This document shows, piece after piece, positions 7,951 through 14,945 of a DNA stretch of 17,035 bases. This stretch comes from JASBZA01 sp964392065 (GTDB lineage Bacteria; Bacillota; Clostridia; Saccharofermentanales; Fastidiosipilaceae). Location: NCBI GenBank assembly GCA_964392065.1, contig CAYMOG010000032.1, forward strand, positions 1 through 17,035. The letters are read 5' to 3'. A program made the position numbers and the translations under genes. The notes beneath the pieces are model-generated. The model had not been told where the DNA came from and ran no database searches. It was given only the letters and a program-made list of their open reading frames with translations. Positions within the stretch are counted from its first letter, which is position 1. Every line of letters begins with the position of its first letter.

Positions 7951-8987
7951 AAGATTATAAAGAAGAAGTTATTGCAGCAGATTTTCATGGTCAAGAGGTC
8001 AAATTATTTACTCTCGAAAACTCTACGGGAGATAAGGTTAGTATTTCTAATTATGGCGCTACCTTAACACGTTGGCAGGTGATGCATGATGAGGGTGAAT
8101 TGGAAGATTATATTCTAACTTATGATACCTTCGAGGAGTTTGTTGAAGGAACCGATCATCGGGGAGGTGTGTGTGGGCCTGTGGCGAACCGTATTGCCAA
8201 TGGAGAGTTTAGACTGCATGACCAATTTTATAAACTTGATAAACATGGAACCCAACATGTCTGTCACAGTGGGCATAACGGGATTGACCAGAAGGTTTGG
8301 GAATGCGTTGGCATAGAAAAGGATGAAGTGCATTTACGTCTTCAAGTAGAGCATTTAAGTGATCAATTCCCGGGGGATAGAACTTTTGATGTGCGCTATT
8401 TGTTTTCTGAAGATAGAAGTTTACAAATTACGTATTCGGTTGAGACGACAGAAGATACTATTATTAATCTTACAAATCATGCATATTTCACTCTGGGCGA
8501 AGAACCAGCAATCAATGATTTGTTCTTAGAAGTGAATGCGTCTTATTTTACACCTGTGGATGCATTATTAATTCCAACGGGTGAAGTACTAAAAGTGGAT
8601 AATACCGGATTTGATTTCAGATCAGCTAGAGTATTAAGCGTGTTAGAAAACAGTGATGATGAGCGCATTAGACGCGTTGGTGGCTTAGACCATAATTTCT
8701 TAGTGGATGCAGAAGAGAGAGGCGAGCTACGTTATGCAGGGCGAGTCATTAATAAAAAGAAAGGTGTTCAACTAGTTTGTTATACGACGGAGCCTGGAAT
8801 GCAAGTTTATACGCAAATTATTGATAAGCATGCAGATGTGCCATCGTATCGTGCTATTTGTTTAGAGACACAAAATGTTCCCGATGCAATAAATGTTTCG
8901 CATTTTCCTAGTCCTGTCCTTAGGAGCGGCGATCGTTATGAGAGCAATACAATTTATTCTGTTGCGCCTTATGTGGATGAGGATTAG
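7947..8987 (+). CDS. galM: aldose 1-epimerase (galactose mutarotase family)
   Basis: Interconverts alpha and beta anomers of hexoses, feeding the Leloir pathway. The 346 residues have the family pattern: the substrate-binding Asn-Arg at 81-82, TNHAYF with the catalytic His at 178, GLDHNF (246-251), and LETQNVPDAIN (306-316) whose Glu307 is the likely catalytic base. The start overlaps the comFC stop in an ATGA, with AGGAG just upstream. No other galactose gene is in the window, so the real sugar substrate is uncertain and the placement beside metK and comFC is not metabolically obvious. I see no terminator after it, though a new promoter starts about 65 bp downstream. Confidence 0.92.
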   Translation: MKDYKEEVIAADFHGQEVKLFTLENSTGDKVSISNYGATLTRWQVMHDEGELEDYILTYDTFEEFVEGTDHRGGVCGPVANRIANGEFRLHDQFYKLDKHGTQHVCHSGHNGIDQKVWECVGIEKDEVHLRLQVEHLSDQFPGDRTFDVRYLFSEDRSLQITYSVETTEDTIINLTNHAYFTLGEEPAINDLFLEVNASYFTPVDALLIPTGEVLKVDNTGFDFRSARVLSVLENSDDERIRRVGGLDHNFLVDAEERGELRYAGRVINKKKGVQLVCYTTEPGMQVYTQIIDKHADVPSYRAICLETQNVPDAINVSHFPSPVLRSGDRYESNTIYSVAPYVDED

Positions 8988-9051
8988 TACTGGATTTTGA
9001 AAAATAAACACGATGGATGTAAGTGGCTAGTTTCCAAGAAGTGGACATTCG

Positions 9052-9060
9052 TGCTATAAT
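9052..9060 (+). promoter_or_regulatory. extended -10 promoter of the structured RNA / cysS transcript
   Basis: TGCTATAAT is a perfect extended -10 (TG at 9052-9053, TATAAT at 9055-9060). The -35 position (TTCCAA, 9032-9037, 17 bp away) is poor, as is common with extended -10 promoters. Transcription would start near 9066, right at the base of the long closing helix of the RNA described next. Confidence 0.65.
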
Positions 9061-9065
9061 TTATC

Positions 9066-9240
9066 TACCAGTTAGTGCTTTCCATTTTTGAACCTGCATT
9101 GACTTAATAGGGAGCTCGTTCGTTAGATCGGAATAGTACCATGCCGTAGGCACAGCCAAGCGGAAGGTATAAGACCGGCGCAGAGCACCCACCTGACTAT
9201 ACGGTTAGGTGTCGAAGAGGAGAGTGCTAATTGGTTTTTT
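9066..9240 (+). ncRNA. structured RNA of about 170 nt upstream of cysS, family not certain (raiA-type or 6S-like candidates)
   Basis: The ends pair in a continuous 16-bp helix with four G-U pairs: CCAGTTAGTGCTTTCC (9068-9083) with GGAGAGTGCTAATTGG (9219-9234), followed by six T. Inside are further nested pairings: GGAGCTC (9111-9117) with GAGCACC (9183-9189, one A/A mismatch), TCGG (9128-9131) with CCGG (9175-9178), and GTACC (9136-9140) with GGTAT (9166-9170). There are local hairpins TGCC-GTA-GGCA (9142-9152) and an 8-bp CACCTGAC/GTTAGGTG (9190-9211). G-U-preserving pairs argue for a conserved RNA. It has no T-box sequence. Length, host type and a comFC gene nearby would suit a raiA-type RNA; the long closing stem would also suit a 6S-like RNA. 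It may act alone or attenuate cysS, since no separate cysS promoter is visible. Confidence 0.68.
9219..9240 (+). terminator. possible terminator at the 3' end of the structured RNA
   Basis: The 3' strand of the closing helix is followed directly by TTTTTT (9235-9240). If the closing helix forms after the interior folds, it would work as an intrinsic terminator. Alternative folding would let polymerase continue into cysS, 28 bp on. Confidence 0.45.
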
Positions 9241-9267
9241 ATATAAAAATATTATGGGAATTTAATT

Positions 9268-10668
9268 ATGAAGATTTTTAACACCCTGACGAGGGAAAAG
9301 GAACTGTTTACCCCTTTAGAAGAAGGGAAAGTTAAGATTTATCTCTGTGGACCAACCGTCTACAATTTTTTTCATTTAGGAAATGCTAGACCGTTTGTTA
9401 CATTCGATACCTTGCGTCGCTATCTTCAATACTTGGGATATGAAGTGCAATTCGTTCAGAATTTTACAGATATAGATGACAAGATGATCCAAGAAGCTAA
9501 TACTGAGAATATTCTAGTTCAAGATCTGGCTGATCGCTACATTTCAGAATATTTTATTGATGCAGAGGGTCTAAATATAATGAAAGCCACTTACCACCCA
9601 AGAGCAACGGAAACAATTTCAGAGATGATTGCTCTTATTCAAGACTTGATGGATAAAGGCTATGCCTATATTGCTGAAGATGGTGTGTATTTTGCTGTGA
9701 GAAAATTCCCTGCGTACGCAAAACTTTCGAAATTTAATCTTGATGATTTAATTCAAAATGCAAGAAAAGATTTGAGCGAGCGTTCTGGTAAACAAGATGC
9801 GGTCGATTTTGTAATGTGGAAATTCAAAAAAGCTGGAGAACCTTTTTGGCCTAGTCCATGGGGGGATGGGAGACCAGGATGGCATATTGAGTGCTCTGCT
9901 ATGGTGAAGAAGTATCTTGGTGAAACCATTGACATTCATTGTGGTGGACAAGACTTGATTTTCCCTCACCATGAAAATGAAATTGCACAGTCTGAAGCGG
10001 CTAATGAAAAGACTTTTGTTCATTACTGGATGCATAATGGCTTTATCACAGTAGACGATCAGAAAATGTCTAAATCTGAAGGGAACTTCTTTACGGTTAG
10101 AGAGATTGCAAAAGTATACGGATATATGCCGATTCGACTTTTTCTTCTGAATTCTCATTATAGAAGTCCTATAAACTATTCCATTGATTTGATGGAACAA
10201 TTTAAGCATGCATACGAACGTATGGAAACTTGTTGGAAAAACATTCAGTTTCAATTGGCACAAGGAAAAGAATCCACGGATGTAGAGCAAAGCTTAAGGA
10301 TTGATCAAGCTATTAAGCATACTATCCAAGGATTTGAAGCTGCGATGAATGATGATATGAATACTGCAGATGCTCTTGGTAAGCTTTTTGATTTTATTAG
10401 ACAGATTAATGTGGAGTTACAAGAAGTTAAAGATCATGAGGCGCTAGCTAAAGCGTCTTCTACTCTGGAAAAATTACTATATGTCTTGGGAATTCATTTC
10501 GAATGGGATGAAGAAATACCACAAGAAATTAAAGAGCTAGTAGAAAAAAGACAAATGGCGAAGCAGGAGAAAAACTATGCTTTGGCCGATAAATTACGGG
10601 ATGAAGTTCAAAATCAAGGCTATATAATAACGGACACACCACAAGGGCCTAAGATTGAGAAGAAGTAG
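9268..10668 (+). CDS. cysS: cysteinyl-tRNA synthetase
   Basis: Class I enzyme that charges tRNA-Cys with cysteine. The 466 residues are the normal length. Signature elements are LCGPTVYNFFHLGNARP (26-42, with the HIGH-type HLGN at 36-39), KMSKSEGN (266-273), and zinc ligands Cys27, Cys209 and His234 with Glu238 (GGQDLIFPHHENE). The Shine-Dalgarno (GGGAA, 9256-9260) is modest. The classical gltX and cysE upstream partners are missing; a structured RNA takes their place. The gene leads a tight group with mrnC, rlmB and sigH. Confidence 0.97.
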   Translation: MKIFNTLTREKELFTPLEEGKVKIYLCGPTVYNFFHLGNARPFVTFDTLRRYLQYLGYEVQFVQNFTDIDDKMIQEANTENILVQDLADRYISEYFIDAEGLNIMKATYHPRATETISEMIALIQDLMDKGYAYIAEDGVYFAVRKFPAYAKLSKFNLDDLIQNARKDLSERSGKQDAVDFVMWKFKKAGEPFWPSPWGDGRPGWHIECSAMVKKYLGETIDIHCGGQDLIFPHHENEIAQSEAANEKTFVHYWMHNGFITVDDQKMSKSEGNFFTVREIAKVYGYMPIRLFLLNSHYRSPINYSIDLMEQFKHAYERMETCWKNIQFQLAQGKESTDVEQSLRIDQAIKHTIQGFEAAMNDDMNTADALGKLFDFIRQINVELQEVKDHEALAKASSTLEKLLYVLGIHFEWDEEIPQEIKELVEKRQMAKQEKNYALADKLRDEVQNQGYIITDTPQGPKIEKK

Positions 10669-10678
10669 GAGTAGCGGT

Positions 10679-11062
10679 TTGAATATTCAAGAAGTGCCCA
10701 TCGATAATTTGGCTTATATAGGTGATGCTGTTTATGAGTTATATATTCGAAAGAAGGTGCTTACAGAACATAGAGCAAAAGCCGGACACCTTCATTATCT
10801 TGCGGTTCATTTTGCCCGTGCAAGCTTCCAAGCAAAAGCTGCTGTAAATATTCGTCCATACCTAACCGAAGCAGAAGAAAATATTTTACGGCGTGGACGA
10901 AATGCTAATCATGGTACCATGGCTAAGCATGCCAGTCCTCAAGAGTATGCATGGGCAAGTGCTTTAGAAGCCTTAATAGGATATTTACACTTATCAAATC
11001 AAGATAAACGATTAGAAGAAATTATGACGTTAATCATTATAGAAGGAGAGAAGGATGGCTAA
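10679..11062 (+). CDS. mrnC: mini-ribonuclease III (23S rRNA maturation)
   Basis: Dimeric RNase III-like enzyme without a double-stranded RNA-binding domain, which trims 23S rRNA precursor ends. Residues 9-20 (DNLAYIGDAVYE) carry the catalytic Asp16, and ASALEALIGYL (93-103) carries the second acidic site at Glu97. ILRRGRNANHG is also typical. The start is judged to be TTG at 10679 (127 aa): AGGAG at 10667-10671 gives 7-nt spacing and overlaps the cysS stop. A TTG at 10655 would add eight basic residues inside cysS and has no such site. It overlaps rlmB by 8 bp. Confidence 0.93.
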   Translation: MNIQEVPIDNLAYIGDAVYELYIRKKVLTEHRAKAGHLHYLAVHFARASFQAKAAVNIRPYLTEAEENILRRGRNANHGTMAKHASPQEYAWASALEALIGYLHLSNQDKRLEEIMTLIIIEGEKDG

Positions 11063-11981
11063 AGAATTTAGTAAAAATAGGAATCGAGACGAGCAGCGTA
11101 AACGAAGATCCGATAACGATAGAATTAGCCAAAGGTCTCGATCCTATCAACATAATCAGAAGCGTAGTAACCGTAATAATCCATACGAAGACTTAGACTC
11201 CCGACAAGACGATTTAACTCTAGACATACAAGATGAATCTCGGTTAGAAGGTAGAAATGCGGTAGAAGAAGCGCTCAAAGCTGGACGAACATTTAATAAA
11301 GTATGGTACTTGAAAACCGAAGAAGATAAAAGACCAGATCGTAGACTTATGGATATTATTCGTCAACTAAAGGACACCGAAGCTGTGCATTATCCTGTTG
11401 ACCGTAAAGCCCTCGATCGGATGGCTGTCACCTATAATCATCAAGGTATCATTGCTGAGGTAGCTGCCCACGAATATGTGGAAATTGATGATATTCTAGA
11501 GCTAGCTAAGTCGAGAGGAGAAGATCCATTCTTGATACTGTTGGACCAAATTCAAGATTCTCAGAACTTAGGCGCGATATTAAGAACTGCGGATTGTGTA
11601 GGTGCCCATGGGGTAGTTATTACGAAAAGACGATCTGTATCATTAGATGCAGCAGCGGCCAAAGCATCCGCTGGAGCTATTGAATATGTACCTTGCGCTC
11701 GCGTTACGAACCTAAATCAAGCGATTGACGAATTAAAAGAGAAGGGTGTCTGGATTGCAGGTTTATCAATGGAAGGCCAAGCAATGTTTGAAGCTCAGAA
11801 TCTAACGGGGGCTCTGGCCCTAGTTGTTGGTAATGAAGGGAAAGGTATTTCTCCTTCGACTGTAAACCACTGTGATTTTCTACTCAGTATTCCTATGCGA
11901 GGAAAAATTAATTCACTTAATGCTTCCAATGCAGCTGCAATTGCAATGTATGAGGTGTTAAGGGCTAGACTAAGTAATTAA
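11055..11981 (+). CDS. rlmB: 23S rRNA 2'-O-methyltransferase, TrmH/SpoU family (RlmB)
   Basis: Transfers methyl from S-adenosylmethionine to a 23S rRNA guanosine ribose (G2251 in E. coli numbering). The knotted SpoU fold is shown by motif 1 (LDQIQDSQNLGAILRTAD, 163-180), motif 2 (VVGNEGKGIS, 257-266) and motif 3 (IPMRGKINSLNASNA, 279-293). GRNAVEEAL (66-74) marks the substrate-binding L30e-like domain. The first ~50 residues are extra: highly charged, rich in Arg, Ser, Asn and Asp, and probably a disordered RNA-binding tail. The family call is secure; the exact target is inferred from the neighbourhood. Confidence 0.92.
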   Translation: MAKEFSKNRNRDEQRKRRSDNDRISQRSRSYQHNQKRSNRNNPYEDLDSRQDDLTLDIQDESRLEGRNAVEEALKAGRTFNKVWYLKTEEDKRPDRRLMDIIRQLKDTEAVHYPVDRKALDRMAVTYNHQGIIAEVAAHEYVEIDDILELAKSRGEDPFLILLDQIQDSQNLGAILRTADCVGAHGVVITKRRSVSLDAAAAKASAGAIEYVPCARVTNLNQAIDELKEKGVWIAGLSMEGQAMFEAQNLTGALALVVGNEGKGISPSTVNHCDFLLSIPMRGKINSLNASNAAAIAMYEVLRARLSN

Positions 11982-11984
11982 GCT

Positions 11985-12533
11985 ATGAATGAAAAACAAG
12001 AAGAATGGGTGTTGTTGCAGAGAGCTCAAGATAAAGATGAAGAGGCCCTGGAGCTCGTGTTAGAGCGCTATAAACCTTTGATGAAATCTTTGGCCAATAA
12101 ATATTTTATCCGAGGTGCCGATCGTGACGATATAATTCAAGAAGCCAGTATTGCTTTATATCGCTCGATTCTTACTTTTGACTTGAATTCAGAAGTGCCA
12201 TTTTCTGCGTATGCGAAGCAAAATGCAACGCGGGCAGTCATTGATGCGATTCGTAGAGCTGAAACGCATAAAAATGCTATGCTTAGTAATTCTTTACCAC
12301 TTGTGGAAGGTTTTGAAATAGAATATTTCACAACAGAAGCCGAATGGGAAAGTGGTGAAGCGAACGAAGAGATGCATACTTTATTAGAGAAAAAACTGTC
12401 GAAATTGGAGCGAGAGGTGATGTATAAAAGACTTCTTGGATTAAGTTATAGAGAAATATCATCACATTTAGAAATTAGTGAAAAGGCTGTAGATAACGCC
12501 TTGCAAAGAATTAAAAGAAAACTCTTCACGTAA
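11985..12533 (+). CDS. sigH: SigH-like sigma-70 family factor
   Basis: RNA polymerase sigma factor of the Spo0H/SigH group, which in relatives controls stationary phase, early sporulation or competence. YFIRGADRDDIIQEASIALYRSI in region 2 (about 40-62) and the region 4 helix-turn-helix with SYREISSHLEISEKAVDNALQRIKRKL (about 154-180) both match Bacillus SigH closely. The position after mrnC and rlmB is the classical one, except that yacP is absent. At 182 residues it is shorter than the Bacillus protein. It lies 3 bp after rlmB with no clear Shine-Dalgarno, so translation is probably coupled. Whether this host sporulates or is competent cannot be told from here. Confidence 0.87.
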   Translation: MNEKQEEWVLLQRAQDKDEEALELVLERYKPLMKSLANKYFIRGADRDDIIQEASIALYRSILTFDLNSEVPFSAYAKQNATRAVIDAIRRAETHKNAMLSNSLPLVEGFEIEYFTTEAEWESGEANEEMHTLLEKKLSKLEREVMYKRLLGLSYREISSHLEISEKAVDNALQRIKRKLFT

Positions 12534-12544
12534 TAGTCTGGTAA

Positions 12545-12575
12545 TTATGAAGTTGATTTAAAATTGTCTTCATAA
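12545..12575 (+). repeat. inverted repeat after sigH
   Basis: Eight-bp arms TTATGAAG (12545-12552) and CTTCATAA (12568-12575) enclose an AT-rich loop that can pair a little further. No T run follows, so it is a poor intrinsic terminator. It lies just before the promoter of the next gene and could be an mRNA 3' end structure or an operator. Confidence 0.35.
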
Positions 12576-12577
12576 GT

Positions 12578-12606
12578 TTGCCATAGTTCTGTAAACTAAG
12601 TATAAT
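12578..12606 (+). promoter_or_regulatory. sigma-A type promoter of the surface protein gene
   Basis: TTGCCA (12578-12583) and a perfect TATAAT (12601-12606) have an ideal 17-bp spacer. This makes the downstream gene a separate transcription unit from the cysS-sigH group. Confidence 0.8.
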
Positions 12607-12638
12607 TAAGCATATTACATGGGGGAGACGAAGCAGGG

Positions 12639-14312
12639 TTGAACAAACAATTTGCTAGGAATTTTTATCTAATTATTGTGTTAGTAGTTGTGGCGATTCT
12701 GGCCATCTCTGCTTATATTTTTACACGTTACTTAGAAGAACAAACACGGCAAACCGCAGACGTCTCTACATACCTATCTTCGAGTGAAACTACCCAAGCA
12801 AGTGAAGTCCGTTCTACAACACAAACGGAAGCAGAACCTAGCCCTAGTGCAGGTCTAATAGGAACTTCTTCAGCCAATGAAATTCTTCAAATTATCAGTG
12901 ATAGCATCAATAATTCTAATGAGATTATGGATAATTATCATCGCTTTCGTAGAGGACAATTAGATGATATATCACTTGAAGAGTTCCAACTCTACATTGA
13001 ACTGTTACAAGACACCATCGGCCAGAATGTTGAAACATTTTCGACTATGAGTTTTTCGGAACGCAGAAGTACGGTCAGTAGTATGCTTAGCCACGGGGAT
13101 GATTATGAAGATTTCCTTAATAATGCTACTTTCCATTGGTTAGAATATACCCGAGATAATGTTTTAGAAAGAGTTCCTATCATTCTATCCGTAACAGAAA
13201 ATGGTCAGAGCTTCTTAGCCCGTGACTGGGTAAGATCGAGCCTGGAGCTTAAAAATTTTTCTGCTCTCTATTTCGGAGCACTCTTCGATGAAAATAAGGA
13301 TACTTTATTAAGAATAATTTATTCAGACTCCGATGATGCGGAAGTACGTGAAGAGAAACTCTCGGCTTTGATTGATTATTATCATCTATATGTTAATAAC
13401 ACGGATGTGGATACAAGTAATATTGTTTCATTACGTATGGACCAAGTGCAATTTAGAATACCTATGCATGGTGCATTTATGGATACGAATAAGACCGTAA
13501 GTTTGCCCACACGCATAGAAGAAAATACTCAAGTTATAGAAACTACAAAGTCAGAGCTTGCAGAAGCCTCTTCTATAACCGAAGAAGCTGAAGAAAGTGA
13601 AGAAAACCTAACAACTCCGTCATCTGAAAATATTCCTACAGGTCCCACTACAACCGAATCTAGCTCTAATCAGCAGTACCATACGGTTACGATCTATCGT
13701 AAAGGTAAAGATTTTGCTATTGTCGATGCCATTCCCTCAGATACTTGGAAGGTCTCAGAGGAAGTATTAAATTCAAATGGAGATGTATTTCTAGAGCTAA
13801 ATGAAGACTATACAATGGATGAAATAATCGATACGTTTGGTGTTCCCAAGGAACAGTACCAGTTAGAACTTACTAATGCAGACAAGAAAGGTGTGTTCTA
13901 TTATCACCTCGTTTTCGAAGGTTATCAATTGACTCTATCTTCAAACGTATCAGACGATATTTATAATTTAGAGAGAATTCTACTTCAATCTTCTGAATTT
14001 AGTCTTGCAGGACGTTATTATGTTGGCCAAAGCCTGCGCAGTCTCTATCATAGCTACTTATTTATAGACACTCTAGAATACCGTTACAACACAATATTAA
14101 GTAACCAGGTACAGCTCCATATGCAAGAGAATCAATTGAAACAAATTGAATTATTATCATTGGATTATCGTACGGCTAAATTATTAGAAGATTTAAATGA
14201 ATTGGTAGAGATTGATATGTTTAAGCTACCCACTCCAGCACCAACAACTTCTAGCTCAGAAGAGCAGACTCAAGAGCCAAGCACAATGGAAGAAACAACG
14301 CAAACCTCTTAA
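12639..14312 (+). CDS. membrane-anchored extracellular protein of unknown function
   Basis: I do not recognise this 557-residue protein. It has one N-terminal membrane helix (about 9-29) with a short basic cytoplasmic end, so most of it should lie outside the cell. Three low-complexity Ser/Thr/Glu-rich linkers (about 32-78, 295-347 and 530-557) separate two folded parts. The first (about 79-290) is helical and acidic. The second (about 348-525) contains DEDYTMDEIIDTFGVP-like and YYVGQSLRSLYHSY-like segments, each followed by beta-type sequence, recalling a tandem SmpA/BamE-like fold; that is a weak guess. The start is TTG 12639, with GGGGGAG at 12621-12627 and AGGG adjacent. It has its own promoter and stops directly against the convergent cupin gene. 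No sortase motif is seen. Confidence 0.8.
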   Translation: MNKQFARNFYLIIVLVVVAILAISAYIFTRYLEEQTRQTADVSTYLSSSETTQASEVRSTTQTEAEPSPSAGLIGTSSANEILQIISDSINNSNEIMDNYHRFRRGQLDDISLEEFQLYIELLQDTIGQNVETFSTMSFSERRSTVSSMLSHGDDYEDFLNNATFHWLEYTRDNVLERVPIILSVTENGQSFLARDWVRSSLELKNFSALYFGALFDENKDTLLRIIYSDSDDAEVREEKLSALIDYYHLYVNNTDVDTSNIVSLRMDQVQFRIPMHGAFMDTNKTVSLPTRIEENTQVIETTKSELAEASSITEEAEESEENLTTPSSENIPTGPTTTESSSNQQYHTVTIYRKGKDFAIVDAIPSDTWKVSEEVLNSNGDVFLELNEDYTMDEIIDTFGVPKEQYQLELTNADKKGVFYYHLVFEGYQLTLSSNVSDDIYNLERILLQSSEFSLAGRYYVGQSLRSLYHSYLFIDTLEYRYNTILSNQVQLHMQENQLKQIELLSLDYRTAKLLEDLNELVEIDMFKLPTPAPTTSSSEEQTQEPSTMEETTQTS

Positions 14313-14786
14313 CTAATCTCCTGTAACCGGGTTTTTCTTCCATAATTTCACCTTGGATATATTATTGAGAACTTCTTCCCATTCTTCATGGCTTCCTTTC
14401 CGTAGGTCGGGGCTTTGGCCAGAAGGATAGGAGCCTGCGATTTCGTAATCTTCGCTACTCTCTATACGTTTATGGGCAACTCCTGCCGGTAAGAGAATTA
14501 TGTCTCCCATAGTGAGATGGAATATTTCTCCGCCGGGTCCACCAAGTTGTACAGAAATTGAACCTCTAGTAACGGCTAGGACTTCATGTGCTTCCGAGTG
14601 GAAGTGGTGGTAATTATATATGCCATTAAACCAGGGGGGTTCCCAACCATTTTGCTCGAATAAGGTACATACTTTCTCTTGTGTAATAGCATGCATTGCC
14701 TGTTTGTAAAGTAGGACTTCTAGTGTATTGGAGGGGTACGGGGGATCTCTTGGGATAAGATATGTTTTCGCTTCTAATTGTTTCAT
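14313..14786 (-). CDS. YjlB-like cupin protein
   Basis: A single-domain cupin of 157 residues similar in layout to Bacillus YjlB. Metal-site motif 1 is HHFHSEAHE (60-68: His61, His63 and Glu68 as likely ligands) and motif 2 is GDIILLPAGVAHKR (94-107, His105). Characteristic family segments VLLYKQA, FEQNGW and VQLGGPGGE are present. The substrate is unknown. AAGGAG precedes the start. The gene converges with the surface protein gene: the two stop codons abut with no terminator between them. It diverges from the aspartate-dehydrogenase-type operon, with which it may share control. Confidence 0.85.
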   Translation of the reverse strand: MKQLEAKTYLIPRDPPYPSNTLEVLLYKQAMHAITQEKVCTLFEQNGWEPPWFNGIYNYHHFHSEAHEVLAVTRGSISVQLGGPGGEIFHLTMGDIILLPAGVAHKRIESSEDYEIAGSYPSGQSPDLRKGSHEEWEEVLNNISKVKLWKKNPVTGD

Positions 14787-14843
14787 CTAGCACACTCCTT
14801 ACTATAAATGTATTCTAACAGAAATCTAATTTCCGATTTAAAA

Positions 14844-14860
14844 TAAGCTTAAAAAGCTTA
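14844..14860. repeat. 17-bp palindrome in the cupin / dehydrogenase intergenic region
   Basis: TAAGCTT, three A, AAGCTTA forms a perfect 7-bp-arm palindrome. It lies about 27 bp upstream of a possible cupin -10 (TAGAAT on the minus strand, 14817-14812). It could be an operator. A T-poor surround makes a terminator unlikely. Confidence 0.4.
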
Positions 14861-14881
14861 ATGAACAAAAGGGAAAGTCAA

Positions 14882-14910
14882 TTTACTACCCGTATGGTAA
14901 ACTTTATAAA
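14882..14910 (+). promoter_or_regulatory. promoter of the dehydrogenase operon with overlapping operator-like dyad
   Basis: TTTACT (-35, 14882-14887) and TATAAA (-10, 14905-14910) are 17 bp apart. A 20-bp imperfect dyad (14882-14901), TTTAC at one end and GTAAA at the other with CG at the centre, fills the -35 and most of the spacer. A repressor bound there would block polymerase. I cannot assign the regulator family. Confidence 0.55.
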
Positions 14911-14945
14911 CAAATCATTATATGAAAGAAAAATGAGGGTAAGAA

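Noticed and set aside
9128..9180. SRP RNA domain IV (CGGAAGG resembles the GGAA tetraloop stem)
   Set aside because: The flanking bases do not give the conserved helix 8 internal loops, and the segment is better paired in another way.
8988..9267. T-box leader for cysS
   Set aside because: The conserved AGGGTGG-type T-box sequence and the Stem I signatures are absent; the folding is instead an end-to-end closed RNA.
10655..10678. Longer mrnC start at TTG 10655
   Set aside because: It would add eight residues (mostly Arg and Ser) lying over the cysS end, while AGGAG at 10667-10671 points to TTG 10679.
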